The notes under the pieces were generated by a model, which made no database searches, was not told the DNA's origin, and saw nothing but the letters and a program-made list of their open reading frames with translations. From positions 383,501 to 447,500 of the forward strand of contig JACYXH010000109.1 of the NCBI GenBank assembly GCA_026745465.1: a stretch of DNA of 64,000 nucleotides, given 5' to 3'. Origin of the DNA: Lota lota. Lineage: Eukaryota > Chordata > Actinopteri > Gadiformes > Lotidae. A program made the position numbers and the translations under genes. Below are positions 1-13,660 of the stretch, one piece after another. Position 1 is the stretch's first letter. Each line of letters opens with the position of its first letter.

Positions 1-3000
1 ATGTACATATTACAGTAAACACACAAGGTAGGCCACACATATACAGTTAGAGCCGTTACTCCCCCTTATCTATATTGCTCAAAGATCCATTTCTATCAAT
101 CTATATGTACAGAGTCATCCACTTTCAGTGGAAACACACAATCAGCGGTAGACACCAACGTTGATATGAGCAAAGTTCTGAATCATCCTTATTTAAGGGC
201 AATAAAAGCATTTTGTTAGCACAAGCTGTTTAATTTCAGCACCACTTTCAGTAATGTTGTTTCAGAATCACACGTCAGATATGGGAAAATGTCTGCTTTC
301 TAGTCGAACTGCGCTGGTGTGAAAAGACCATTGAAATTATTTCCAATCTTCGTAAACTCTCAAAACACATACTCGTACCAGCAAGCATTTTTCACATCAC
401 GGTCCAAAGAAAAAGAAGTATGTGTGAAGCAAGTCGTTCAGGTCAACCTTTCGGTTAGTGTGGAGCCAACCTCGTTCCCAGGCTTCTCATCTCACCAGGG
501 AACACCTGGAAAACCGGTCTAATTGGTCGAGAAATGTTTTACAAAATACCGCAAACTTGTTTTCTCTGGTATTAATTAAGTGGTTTATCAATTTAGTTAA
601 ATGCTAATTGTTGGGGAATGGGCCAGGCTAGCGGCTATTCTGTAATTCTCCAGAACTCACAGATGGCCACCCCTATTCAACCAAACCAAGCGTACGCAAT
701 GCAAGAAGAGATCAAATAAGAATCCACGCAACAGAAACACATGACTGGTTATTTGAACTATTTGAAGGGAGCGATTCAGTTACTTGGGCTAACGAGAGGC
801 GAGAGAGAGGAACATCCGTTTCCGTCACATGTTTCGGATGTTGCTTTGTCAAACCCTTTGTCAAAAACGTTCCCAGGGATTAGGAGAACCTAAATGGTTT
901 GAACTGAATTCACGACCCTCTCTTGGCCTGACGTGAGGGCACAGGTCCCCAGTCCACTGTGGGAGACTCTCTTTTCGACCGACACTGGCGCAATGCAGAT
1001 CGGTTCAATTCAAAAATAAATTGTACAACCAAAAAGGGTTGTACACACAATCACACGTTAACATGACCATTCATCCTTTCCTTCTGGTTATCCAGAAAAC
1101 CATTGAACACTGCCAGCCAAACATCGTAACTTTGCCTTCTCTTTACCTCCCCATCCTTTGATGAAATGCAACACAGTCCCGGCCTTATATGAAACATATA
1201 CTACAACTTAATGAATACCTCTCTCTATCTTCTCCCTACATCTCTCTCTCTCTGCCTATTTCTCGCCAATTGTGAAACGGATGGTGATCGTGAGCAGGAG
1301 AAAAATAGCGTTGCTTTTGGACGTTCCATAGTGGATGTCAAAATTAAGAAGTGAGAAAGAGTGGAACCCAAAGTATTGCACTTGCCACTGTAATCTATCC
1401 AAAAAAGTTGATACAGTATTTAGAGTAGAAAGCTTTACTGTAGATGGTTTGAATAATACACATTGTTCCATCTGCAATAACATAAATGTCGATTGTATTT
1501 AGTTGAAGGAAATACAATCCGGATATGTGATAGATGCAACAAAAAGTGATTCTGCCCATGGCTATTTGTTTATCAGATAAAAAAAAAAAAAACATTTCCT
1601 AGTGTAAATGAATAGGTTCGCAATGAGCATACAAGCAAAGAATGCTAACCCAATAGTTTGCTACTAACTAACACATTACTATAAACAAACATCTAGCATC
1701 ATCCATCTCTGGTGTACATAAGATGTACAGTATGTACCATATGCACAGCTACTTCTTAAAATATCATTAAACACCCAAGCAATCTTGAATGGCGGTGTTG
1801 TATATAAAATGTGATTAAGGTCTTTATTCTATGAATCACATTAATATCCCCCCCCCCCCACAAACACACACACACACACACACACACACATTCACATACA
1901 CATTCAAACACACGGGCAACAATACATAGAGTCTGCAAACAAAAAATACCCCTCATACGTTCACTCTCACAAACACTATTTTCAGTGCAGTGAGTGGAAC
2001 ACAATGGCTCCATTGTCTCTGTTCACTTGTTCCCTTGTAAACATAAATCTAAATCAGGAAGTGTATCTAGCGCGGCGTGTACAATAAAGGTGTCAGTTAG
2101 GAAAGAGTGCCCCACGCGCACAGGAAATCGAGCGCAAGGTCCTCCAGACAGTAAGAAATGCCTTACTGTGCCAGACCCCCTAACTATCTATAGAGCTGCA
2201 CAGGAGAAAAATAAAGCAGCATGTGTCTGAGTCGTTCATCTCAGAGCACCAGGAGAGAGAAAAAACAATTGAAACGAGAATATGCAATACAATACAGAAA
2301 GCCAACATGATGGTCCACTGATAAAATAGGGAGGCAGAGACGCATGCAGGTGACGAATGAGCAGGTACAGCTCATCAGAGAAGAAGTTAGACAAAGACGA
2401 CAGGCGATGTGGTAGAAGAACAATTGGAAGACATCGTCGCCATCTTCTACTTTTTTTAAGGGAATGTATTGTTCAGAAGAGGCTTCCTGAACCACAAGGG
2501 ATGATAGGACAGATGTTCTTCTTAAGAGAGTAGTGGATACAGCCTTTTTATTATATTTCCCATGGAGCGCAACACTATTTAGACAATAGCAATATGAGAT
2601 GCCTGGGAAAGAATTAAGGAGAGGGAGTTGTAAAAAGCACACACATAAAGATGAACTCAAGCACATACAGGAAACAGCACAACACAGAATGCATAAGTAA
2701 AGTTACTACACTATTTAATCAAGCACACCAAAGCAGATTTGCGTACACTGTTAGAAAGTGCAATGCCACCACCATGAGATCATTGCTCATAAATATAAAC
2801 ATTTATCTATTTCAATCAAGAGGGACCCATATTAAAATTAAGAAGATGATTTATTGACCCAACAATATATTTGGCAATTACTATCGTAAATGATTATTGA
2901 TGTGGACAATGGAGCCATGAAGATTCACTTATGATCTTTCAAGGGGACAATGGAGCCATGAAGTCTGCCGTTAGAGGAATTCCCCTGAGCGAGCCCAGAT

Positions 3001-3762
3001 GCTGGTTGTGGTGGTGGTGGTGGATACCATTGGAGGACGTCTCTTTCTCCGTAATCAGGTGGAGCCTAGTCCCGGAGGTGGAGGGGATGGAGTAGGGCTG
3101 CAATGAGTCGCGATGAACACAACAGAGACAAGCATGAATACAAGATGTGTATGAACACTGCGCATTGGCAGCAATTACACTGTTTAATGCATGAGGTCCT
3201 AATTGGTTGAGAGAGGAAGAGGAGGGGTCTGCGATGACAGTGTGGGAATTTTGAATGATGGACGTAGTCCTCGTGATTAAACTTTTGCTATAGCTACATA
3301 TATTACACTACATTACCAAGACAAATTCCTTGTATGTGTAAAAACCGTACTTGGCAATAAAGCTTTTCTGATTCTGATTCTGATTCTGATTCTGATATAA
3401 ATCGAATTTCCTACTTAGAGTGTGTTGAGGTCATTGGTGGCCTGCAGAAGACAAGCGAGAGGACTTCTCCATTTGGGGTTCAATTTTGCTCTTATTTACA
3501 GCTGTGTTAACACCTGCTTGAGTGGGAAAACAATCCACTGTGTTTTGGCTTGTGCGTGACAGAGAAATCTGTCCAACCTGTGGTGGTGTATTGTGGGTGC
3601 AGGACTGCAAGGAACAAAGCTATTGCAAGATTGATATGCAGTAGGAGTGAAAGAGAGACAGTAAAACAATCATAAAAGAGAGTGGTGGCAGGGGAGGGAG
3701 AACCGAAGTCAGCTGCCACGTCATATGGCTGCTGAACACCTGTCCCACACACACACGAACGC

Positions 3763-3812
<50 letters not shown>

Positions 3813-3841
3813 GCACGCTCGCACGCATGCGCGCACACACA

Positions 3842-3876
<35 letters not shown>

Positions 3877-4639
3877 GAATCTGGGCATGGTGACAATGAC
3901 AAGACATTTATTTCTTAGCTGGGTTTTCGATGACCGATAAAGGACGAGCAGTATTCTGGATATCAAACCAATTTAAAACTTAACTTTGTAATATGAACTG
4001 CAGAAAAATATAACACAACTCTTCCAATCATCTCTTTAGTGAAAGGCAGTACAAACTTAGCATCTTAAGCTAAAGGCACAAGAAAGAAACTCGTTTATAC
4101 AAAAATAAAGTAAAGAGTGGTGTCTGAAGCTGCTGAGCAGATTTAACAACTTTTGTTCTGTAAATACAGCATGTGTTGATGGATGGTATATGACGAGGTA
4201 TTCAATTGTGCATGCTTGCTTTTTATGTTGTTCTGTTGGCCTCTGGTCACAGATGCCTGTTAACAATTTGGATTTAGTTGTCTTTAGCACACGTTCAGAG
4301 CTGGAATACCTGTGTGTGTGTCTGTGTGTGTGTGTGTGTGTGTCTGTGTGTGTGTGTGTCTGTGTGTGTGTGTTTTATGTGGACAATGTAGGCCTAACGG
4401 CCTCTCACGGAATCTATTTTAACATTGTCATCTGTAGAGCCTATAACTATACAGGCTCTATATAAAAGGATGAATGGAAAAAAGATTGTTTTAAGCTGAG
4501 ATCAGTCCAAAGAAATTAAGTAAATCATTTATATCAATTATATCAGTGTAATACAATAAATCATTGCTATTCATGTTTTATAAAATAAATATCAATAAAG
4601 GTAATAAACAATGCCACACATCAATGATAGTAGTCCATA
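1..4639. other. intergenic, no gene seen
   Basis: AT-rich single-copy sequence with no exon-like segment. It holds a (CA)n tract at 1862-1892, compound CA arrays at 3748-3872 and a TG array at 4312-4372. Open frames here are short and non-coding in composition. Confidence 0.6.
3330..3396 (+). mobile_element. 3' tail of a non-LTR retrotransposon or SINE
   Basis: TACTTGGCAATAAAGCTTTT followed by (GATTCT)n at 3367-3396, an end form seen in fish non-LTR elements. Only the tail is recognisable. Confidence 0.5.
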
Positions 4640-4930
4640 TTCGATGTTTATATTAGGCGTCCATGGTAACTGTTCAGGTAAGCTGTCCATATTAGAGGTC
4701 CATATGACCTCTAATAGGTGGACTAGTCAGCATCATGTTTGATGCTGAGGCTAGGGGTTTATATTCAAATTCCATGTTTGATATTCAGGTGAGCCGTCCA
4801 CGTTAGGCACGCATGTTAGAGGTCCATGTGAAATGTTCAAGGTAGGTCTTCATATGAGCCGTCCATGTTTGATGTTCAGGTTGGGTGTGACCTTATTAGA
4901 CGTCCATGTCAGATGTTCAGGACCCTTATC
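4640..4930 (+). repeat. degenerate tandem repeat
   Basis: About a dozen loose copies of GTCCATGTTAGATGTTCAGG with many substitutions. It includes the perfect palindrome ATTAGAGGTCCATATGACCT plus CTAAT near 4690-4714. Confidence 0.5.
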
Positions 4931-5027
4931 TGTGTTAGCTGTTAGCTGTTAGCTGTTAGCTGTCAGATGTGTGGGTGAAGAGCGGCTTTTCCTGAAGCAG
5001 ACCTCTTGCTGAGGGTCCTTCGGGTGC

Positions 5028-5127
5028 TCAGAGTGCGTCCAAACAAATCTGTTTTTGCCGTACTTGAGGGACCTCCTTCTCCAGCAGCAGGTGGATTCGC
5101 TCCACCAGCTCCTTCTCAAAGATGTGT
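5028..5127 (-). CDS. coding-like exon, unidentified gene
   Basis: After acceptor TATTCTAG the frame reads HIFEKELVERIHLLLEKEVP and continues to TGA at 5030-5028. The charged, Leu-rich, helix-like composition and high third-position GC look coding. I do not recognise the protein. Phase 2 at entry does not match the nearest upstream candidate, so an exon may be missing or the call may be wrong. Confidence 0.3.
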
Positions 5128-5374
5128 CTAGAATAAGGTTGGTCCCAAGCCTCTGAAGTGTCCAAAGGTGGACCGCTGGAGCCCAACCGAGTCCTGTCTT
5201 ACAGAGGCCTAGTTTGTCTGAAACTCAATTAGAAATTCATTATTACTAATCAGCTATTTCTTGTGTTCTCGAGCTGCTAATATGCACATGTATTCGGTGC
5301 TAGACTTGAAGTCTGTCTTTGTTGGGTCTTCCTGTCCCTAACGGGGCCACAGCAGCTGTTCCCCACCAGAGCCG

Positions 5375-5459
5375 TGAAGATGTACCTGAGGTTTAGCACC
5401 TGGCTCCAACACCCATACAGGGTGTTAGAGCCAGGTGCTAAACCTCAGCTACATCTTCA
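5375..5459. repeat. near-perfect 40-bp-arm palindrome
   Basis: Arms 5375-5414 and 5420-5459 are reverse complements with two mismatches, separated by 5 nt. They would form a long hairpin. Confidence 0.85.
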
Positions 5460-5812
5460 GGGAGCGTCCGGCTGAAGAGCCTTCACTCCATCTCCTGCTC
5501 CATCCTGGGTGCCGAGAGAAGAACAAGAAGAGTGGAGTCAAAGACGTTGTCATCAACGTATGAATACAACTCAACACATGGTAAAGGTCTCCTCAAATGG
5601 AGGAACACTTAAATAGACGACACACGGTTTGCTTGTTTGTCTGTTTTTTTTTAAAGCAAATTGTGAATTGAATTTCAAAATTATTTTCGGTTGTTCTTAG
5701 GTTTCAATTAAACAAGCACCACAACGACCGCTTTTAACTTGCATTTTTATCCTTTACAAGTTAATAATTCTTTCTTTATTCATAAGTGCAGTCCATCCTT
5801 CTGTGTGATTAC

Positions 5813-5867
5813 CGTAGGGATGGAGGTGTCCTCGGGGCTGTCTGAGTGGTACCAGGCCAGTAGGGCC
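5813..5867 (-). CDS. coding-like exon, unidentified gene
   Basis: A pyrimidine-rich acceptor ending TTTTGAAG and donor GTAATC flank 55 nt reading ALLAWYHSDSPEDTSIPT. An alternative frame is open too. The in-frame TGA just before the acceptor agrees with an exon edge. Not recognised. Confidence 0.3.
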
Positions 5868-6044
5868 CTTCAAAAGAGAGAAGAGAGAAGGAGCCTATTA
5901 CCAGTGCACCTTCCACAATACGTTCACACATGAGCAGCTTGGATTTAGTGATCGTGCATCCTGTTCTTCGATTTAAGAACGGGTTGATTGGTTTGATCTT
6001 CTTCGTGAGATGTCTTTGAAGGGAAGTATGCAGGACTATCCTAC

Positions 6045-6151
6045 CTGGACAGAGGTCCTGAACGAACTGATCAGGCACTCTGCCACCAGCATGTGCAGAG
6101 GGATTTCCCAGCCGGGACGAGCGAGGAGGGTGTCATCGTCCTCACAGCGTC
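6045..6151 (-). CDS. coding-like exon, unidentified gene
   Basis: Acceptor CATCCAG after a long pyrimidine tract, donor GTAGGA. The only open frame reads RCEDDDTLLARPGWEIPLHM and continues LVAECLISSFRTSVQ. This is the best of the candidates downstream of cp. Phase 1 entry fits the exit of the candidate at 14623-14682. Confidence 0.42.
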
Positions 6152-6651
6152 CTGGATGAGACACATCCGCGGGGAGAGAGGGAGGAGAAAGAAGTAGAGG
6201 AAATGCAAAGGGGTGGAGGGACGACGAACGGAAATGAGAGAAGGGATGGAGAGAAAGGGGAGTGAGAGAATGCTGGAAGAGGGTGGAGGGTTTCACAGGA
6301 GAGCAGGACCCAGGGCTGTTTTTTTTCCTTCTCTTCTTTCATTTGCTCTTTATTTGCGTGGCTCATTTATTTTGTTTTTAGAATCTACAGCATTAGACCG
6401 ACAGGCGTTTAAGCTGGAGCTGCGGATTGCGTTCGGAAGATGTGTCCATGTATTTTTAAAGTTACGTAGGCCTTTCACTTACGATCAGAACTATATGTCA
6501 CGCTGTGTGGCTTACCAAGTTGAGTAGATAGAGGGGCTGTGTGTGTTTTCATTTGTGGGGTTACACAAGGAAAGGCCAACATTGTTTAGAAGGAGATAAG
6601 GTAGGAAATAATTACAATGGCAACAATGACATTAACCTTTTTAGATTATAT

Positions 6652-7842
6652 AATTATATGAACGAACAAATAGCACTCAATCATGCAGTAATAGAGAACT
6701 CTGCCCTGTGTATGTGGGGATGTGTGTCCGACACAACAACACACACAATTAGCTAGTTTTTAAGGATGTGTGTGTTCAACACATCAACACACACAATTAG
6801 CTAGTTTTCAAAGATGTGTGTGTTCAACACAACAACACACACAATTAGCTAGTTTTTAAGGATGTGTGTGTTCAACACATCAACACACACAATTAGTTAG
6901 TTTTCAAGGATGCGTGTGTTCAACACAACAACACACGCAATTAGCTAGTTTTCAAGGATGTGTGTGTTCAACACAACAACACACACAATTAGCTAGTTTT
7001 CAAGGATGCGTGTGTTCAGCACAACAACACACGCAATTAGCTAGTTTTCAAGGATGTGTGTGTTCAACACAACAACACACACAATTAGCTAGTTTTCAAG
7101 GATGTGTGTGTTCAACACAACAAGACACACAATTAGCTGGTTTTCAAGGATGTGTGTGTTCAACACAACAACACACGCAATTAGCTAGTTTTCAAGGATG
7201 TGTGTGTTCAACACAACACACGCAATTAGCTAGTTTTCAAGGATGTGTGTGTTCAACACAACAACACACGCAATTAGCTAGTTTTCAAGGATGTGTGTGT
7301 TCAACACAACAACACACACAATTAGCTAGTTTTCAAGGATGTGTGTGTTCAACACAACAACACGCACAAATATTAGTTTTATAACATTTTAGAGACATAT
7401 TCCTTTGAGTACTGGAAGGCTATTAATATAATTATATGAACGAAGGAGTACATCCACCTGTAGGGCGATGTGTATCCGACACTAAAACACACACCATGGC
7501 TTACTTTTATAGGATGTATCGTAACATTTAAGAAACATATTGGTTTGAGGGACAAGTCAACACTTGAGGGACAAGGCGCCCATCCCTGCGAGATAAAAAG
7601 GCGCGAGGTCTCCCTTCGGCACGAGATTAATAAAGGCATGAGAGGTAAATGCTTGCAAAAAATAAGACAGCATTAGACCTAGCAGTGCTGACTTTTCCCT
7701 CAAACAAACATGTCTCTCAAATGTCATAATACAGCCTATAAACAAACTAATGGCGTGTGTTGCTGTCTGACACACGTCGCCATATGTGCAGACTAGAGTT
7801 CTCTACTGCGCTATTCGTTCATATTTGTTCGTTCATACAATT
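6652..7842. mobile_element. terminal-inverted-repeat element with internal minisatellite
   Basis: The outer ends AATTATATGAACGAACAAAT (left) and the reverse complement of AATTGTATGAACGAACAAAT (right, 7690-7842) are inverted repeats that extend inward through GCAGTA..AGAGAACTC and a GATGTGTGTC(C/A)GACA block. A direct partial copy sits at 7436-7560. No transposase frame is present, so it is non-autonomous. Confidence 0.6.
6716..7375 (+). repeat. 48-bp minisatellite, about 14 units
   Basis: The unit starts GGATGTGTGTGTTCAACACA and ends AATTAGCTAGTTTTCAA. One unit is 45 bp. Because units are multiples of 3, a frame of 172 codons stays open by chance. The unit resembles part of the surrounding inverted-repeat arm. 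Confidence 0.9.
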
Positions 7843-8071
7843 GGGGGGGGGGGGGTGATGTGACCTCTCTGAGGGAGGGGGTGACCTCTCTGAGGGAGGG
7901 GGGGAGGGTGGTGTGACCTCTCTGAGGGAGGGGGGGTGTGTGACCTCTCTGAGGGAGGGTGGTGACCTCTCTAAGGGGGGGGGTGGTGTGACCTCTCTGA
8001 GGGAGGGGGGGGTGGTGTGACCTCTCTGAGGGAGGGGGGTGACCTCTCTGAGGGAGGGGGGGGGGTCACTG
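7843..8071 (+). repeat. G-rich minisatellite
   Basis: Repeats of GTGACCTCTCTGAGGGAGG with variable G runs, about 22-30 bp per unit. Confidence 0.85.
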
Positions 8072-11000
8072 CCGACCGCCTCAACCTCAGAGGAGGACGT
8101 CTGGATGGAGGATACACATCTGGCAGGTGTCCAAGAGCGGGAACAGCCCATCCATGTGTTGTCTTGGCTGCCTGAGCGTTGAACGCTGAACCTTTATGAA
8201 AAACGGACTCATGAGTGGAGTGTGCTTTGTGTTGGAGGCGTATGGTTGAACATGGTTGAACAGTCACCAGTCTGCTCATAGCCTTACCAGTTAAATTTGC
8301 TTTGTGTTGTAGGTGGGCTGCCAACAGCAATAATCAATTTACAGAGACGTAAGTGGCATCATTGTCATGATCGGTTTGCTTACTTGATGCGGCATGCAAT
8401 CCATTTCTATTGATAGCTGGTAGCCAGTGTGTTGCAAGTGCTGTGTGCTCCGCTGCCGCCCGCGCTTCAAAACACTTTGCTGATCTGCTGTCAGACCGCG
8501 GCCTGTTCAGGGCCCGTCTTGGTCAAAAAGTCCCGAGCCATGGCCCAGTCTGTCCCTGCCCTGTTGTGTTTCAGCTTTAGACTTCAATGACCAGCCATTT
8601 TATTCAAGTTTTAGACAATGGTTCTGCAAAAGAAAGGGAGAACAAACGGGTGCAATGGGGTCTGGCAGACACCTACTTTCATAACAATGGCATGCTGAGC
8701 TTGCTGGTGTATTACTTACATTCATGTATTAAATAAGCCTATATAGATTTCAAAAGGTAAAACAGAGGTCTTGTGACTTATTTCACCATGAACACAAAGG
8801 ACATGTATAGCCAACCCTGCAGTTGCCCTCACACTGTTTAAACACACTGAATGAAAACTACTATTTTGCAAAGATTACACTTTATTTGACACTGATCATA
8901 AGTGCTGGTAACATATTAGACTACGGTACAATGTGTTTATTTCAGACTGCATCGCTCGCTAGTCCCCCTAGTGTATCGCCACTTCATTAAGTGCGGTCCG
9001 ACGTTGCTTGGAGTTGGAAGTGGCTCAGTCGTTACTACTACCGCTGGGAGGAGAGGCCCAAACATCATTATCGTTACCCTGGAGGACGCGGGGGAGAAGG
9101 GCACAGGCAAATCCTTTGAACTCCGCGAGTAGGCTACCTAGAGAATACCCTTTACCCAGAGTGGGAAGACATTCATCCATTAGCATGATTACACTCTGGA
9201 GTTTGGCTAAGGAAAGAATGAGTCGGAAAATGAAGTGTTTCTCTATGTGGTAAAGCCATTGTCAAGAAAAGTCTTGTCATGCAATATGCATTTTAGTCTT
9301 TGTCAGGTGCTTCATCAAATTGGCTTTTCTTATTTTCCTAACAACAAAGTCCAAATAGTCTATTGAAACAAAGGGTCAAAGGTCAGAATGTTTTACAATC
9401 TGTTAAAATAGAACATTTTGTAAATAAACCCCATTGGGGCACCACACTTGAACACAGCTGCTTGGGGTGATCCCAGTGGTTCACCAGCTGTTTGGATTAG
9501 AGTCAGATATTCCCCTTTCTACCCAATTATCTTTCTTGTTGTTGTATTTTAAGAACACATTTAAGACACATTTTGATGGTCTAATCTTTTTAAAGTTATT
9601 CGGTCATCTGTTGTGTATTTGATTGTTCAGTTAGCTAAAAACGGGATAGCGGAGTCTATGTGTAGCATACTCCTTACACTCAGTGAATGGTGCTGTTCCA
9701 CTAGAACACTGTTTTACTGACCGAAAGTAATGCTAAATAATGTATCAAATGTTGCTAGGAAACTCTATACAATTTCGTCATGTGGACATCTTTTTGCAAA
9801 ACTATTATTCGGTGGATTTTTCTACATTTTGGGAACCTTTTCTTCCCCCTGTGCTTATTAATTTCTGACGCTGGTTATAACCATGAATTCTATAAATGAC
9901 TAATTTGCTGGCAGCAAATTTGGGCAAAGAAATGTATACAAAATGGGCGCCCATTCAGACAATACTAACATAGCTTTATATTATGTATTATTTATTATGA
10001 TTATTATAATGTACTCTGCATATTATAAGTAAATACTGCTTTATTAAAAAGCGAGACATCCACTCTAACTGGTTTATGTGCTATCTATTCTTTTTTAATA
10101 AATGCTGGCATTGAATCGACATTTAAACCTGGGACTGACACTTTAAACGTGTATACGTGAACACATTACATCATAGACCCTTTTCACGGAGGTGTCATCG
10201 TAGGATGACGCTCATAACGCTAACGATGGCTCTGCTCCTTTCATGTACCAGGGCAGTCGACTTATCTCCACTAGTTTATTCTACTGCCTGTGCCCTGGTA
10301 TATAAAAGAAGCAGCACCACCATAAGTGGCATGAGTGACACCTGTGCTGGTCTTGCCATGGTGCCTCAGGGAACAGGGTTTTGGACGTATTGTGATCATG
10401 CTAGCAATGTGACCTAGCACTTATTTCAGACTGAACCAGGCATCTATGTTTAAAGCTTAAGGCAGTGGAGCCACCTATTTCGGTAGGCTTACTTTTTTGT
10501 CATTAGTATTCCACCAAGGTGAAGCTTAACTAATACGATCAGCGTTTCGCTTCTCACAGCAGCTGGTTGGAGTTGCCGGTGGTCAATCAACCACCTCCAA
10601 ATCAAATCAATCATTCAGTGGTGCAGAAATGTTTGGACAACTTCCAGCGCTGTTGCAAAAAAAAAAAAAAAAAAAAGTTCTCCAGTTGACAGAGTCTTGA
10701 ACAAAGAGTGTTCATGCATGACAATGGACACAGCACCAAACAGACTGTGTCTGACTGAATATAGCTTTATTATTACACTTAATATATTTGGCAGTAGAGA
10801 GTGACGTGTAATGACTGAACTGCAGGGCTTCTGTTTATTAGGCCACAGGGAAGTAACTCTCGCATTGGGGAACCTTGATCGAAGTAGTGTCAAGTGTGGC
10901 AAGACTTTTCTGTCGAGCTATAAAAACAAAAACAAAAAAGGTTATGATGATGACGTATGCTCAACACTGTCTGAGTAATTGAGGGTAAGTCTAAGTGCCA

Positions 11001-13529
11001 GCTCCAGAGCTGCACTCTTACTGGTCAATATTAGGGAAAACATATTAAAAAAAAAAATAATAACATTGTTAAGCAGACAGATGATCCTCTCGTTTTTTAA
11101 TAACCATCTCCAAGCGGGGAGGAGAACTTTGGAACAAGTCAGTGCCAGTTGAGCAGTGTCGTGGTTATAGGTCCTTATTTCTCTTTTCCACCTCGCTGTG
11201 ATGTGGCATGTCAGTGTATGGCAGCTGACAGCCAGCAAGCTGCTCAGTGTGCTCAGCTCTAGAAGGCACCGCAGCACCACAACAAATGATGATTCATACC
11301 CGGGCGTCGGAGACGGATGGCAGAGGTTGGCCGAGTGAGATTGTCTTTAATTGCTCCGTGTACAGATGACTTGTTTTTGTTTTGTTTTGCTCTGTTCCTG
11401 ATGGCATTTGCTGTTTACGGCCTCGAATTCATCCGTTTTATTCACAAAGCAAATGTGTGGTTCAAGAGTCAATGGAAGAGGCTTTGCACGCAATTTTTAC
11501 TTGGAAGAGCACACGTGGCGAACATTCAAGCCTGAGTTCCCCATGGTTCACTGGTTGCTGGTTTCATACTTTTTTATATGAATATTCATGTTTTCATCGA
11601 ACAAATCGAACGTGCAAAAGTGGAAGTAGAGTTCCAATTAAGGAGACTGGTGTCTTAACAAGCGGGTAGTCGTCCTTGTGCCCACCTCCCCGCGTGGCAC
11701 CCGTTCTGGGCATGCTTCCTTGGCAGCCTACCTGAGCTTAACATGATAAATACTGTGTTTAAAGCTACATTAGCCCGATACATTTCACATAACATGGCTT
11801 AGAGTTGCCTGTATCAGACTTAATGAAGCTATAGGGCCAAATGCATAATTCATGAATTTCTCCCAAATTCTTCATGCAGCCTTTCTCTCGCTCTCTTTAC
11901 CCCCCCCCTCTCTTTCTCTACCTTCCTCATACCTCCCTCTCCTTCTCTGTCTTTCTCTGTGTTTTCATCTTTCTCCTTCACTCTCTCCCTCCCCGCGCCA
12001 GTCTCTCCACCGCTCCATGCCTCTGGAGCTTTGGTTTAGCTGATCAGCAATTTGGCTCGTTACGTGTTGATTTAGGATGTCTGACTGCAGACCATATGCT
12101 GCCGAGTGCTGCTCCATGCCCTTAAGCTGGATTCACATCAAAAGTTCTGGAGAATACATAGCCATCGGGCGGCAGTTTGGTTCGATTCTCTCCAGCCTGC
12201 TTCCTAAAGGCAAAATCCAAGTGGCCACCTCAAGCGCACGTACTATTCCATCTCACACGGGTGCATTCAGGTGGATCAACTGTACTTATAATCTACAACG
12301 GGCTTTTTGTCTTTCTCCAGATGAACGCGCGGCCTATGAAACGACCGCAGCTTCTTTCATAGAGATGTTTCCCACGTCCTGATTTCCTAATTACCCACAT
12401 CGACGCTCACTATCTATGGAGTCTCTTGAATCCCGACATGTTTTCAGTCTTCTGCCATGTGTTGAAATGAAATACTATCCCATTACCAACTTAATGTTGA
12501 TAAAAAAAAAAAAGCACGTGAAAACAGGTTGCCATCTCTTCACAATCCACGCCATTCACGACAATCTTGACGTGGCAATAAGGGATCATGACAACATGCC
12601 AGCTCTTCCCATAAGGAATACGGTGACTCCTGACCCCGAGCTAACCCTCGTTAGAGTCCCCCTGCTTCCGAGCGTTCCTCTCCGTGTCTTAATATCACTG
12701 CACGGATCAGCGCTTGTTGTCTCTCATGGCCTCCGTTAATATACGTATATGACAACTGCAGACGAAGGCAAACCACCGGATGAGGTCTCTCGAATCTCCC
12801 AATCCACAGGAGAACCGTTTGACGAGTTGCAGAGTTGCTGCAGAAATGTTATCATGCTGTACAGTGATAATGTTATGATCCAGAAGGTGCGGCAGTCACG
12901 TTGATGTGAGAGGCAAGACAGCTTGGTCCTGCTACGCAGATAAAGTTACGTAGAGCGAAAAATAAATTTCCATAATGTAATACTTGAAGCTGCGGTAGGT
13001 CAGATTTGCGAGTTGCAAAGAGAGAAAGAGAGAGAGCAGAAGGGAGCATGATTTTGAAACTAAACTCTCTGCCCCCACCATCCCTACAGCTTGATAAGTG
13101 TTGCGTTTCAAGAACCTGTGATTGACAGGCAAGCTAGATTCCCGAACCAATGAAGAATGTCAGAAATGAGCCGGGATCGGTCAATCTAAATGGTCTCATG
13201 CAGAGGCACAGTCAACTCGAACTTCGTTCACTCGCTAATACCTGACGGATGTCATATTCTTACAAATTACACTCAAATAATACCCCTTAAATGTTCGTTT
13301 TCTGGCTTTGTCTTGCAGAGTAGAAACGAGTGGGTGAGCACAGGAAACATGCTGAGGTCCTGATGTCCTCATTGTTTATTTTTTATAAAGAAGAAAAATG
13401 GTCTATAAACGAGTGAATACATTTTCTTAGCAGAGGGGACTGCAGTGGTTAACCAAACCTCTCTATCTAAACACTCCACCAGTTGCATTACCTATGTTAT
13501 GTTATGCACCTTTTATGTCTTGAGTCTCT
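8072..13529. other. intergenic, no gene seen
   Basis: Mostly AT-rich unique sequence with a poly-A run at 10658-10676. The Gln/Leu-rich short frame near 8085-8150 on the minus strand was considered as an exon but lacks a donor. Confidence 0.5.
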
Positions 13530-13660
13530 GGTCCTCTGGCAAAGGTCTAGCTCGACTAGTAGAGCAGGGAATTAACTCTGCAAGGGTTAGCGGTTCAATT
13601 TCCACTGCAGCCGACCCTGCGACGAATGTATGCACTCATGGAAATATAAGACACTTTGAA
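13530..13660 (+). mobile_element. tRNA-derived SINE
   Basis: An A-box-like TAGCTCGACTAGTAGAGCAG (13547-13567) and B-box GGTTCAATTTCC (13592-13603) are spaced as in a tRNA head, followed by unrelated body. It does not fold as a complete tRNA. Confidence 0.55.

Noticed and set aside
6866-7384. 172-codon frame with a 16-residue repeat
   Set aside because: It is the 48-bp minisatellite read in frame. One 45-bp unit keeps the frame, and there is no promoter or splice context.
13547-13620. tRNA gene
   Set aside because: A- and B-box-like motifs are present but no cloverleaf closes. A SINE head fits better.
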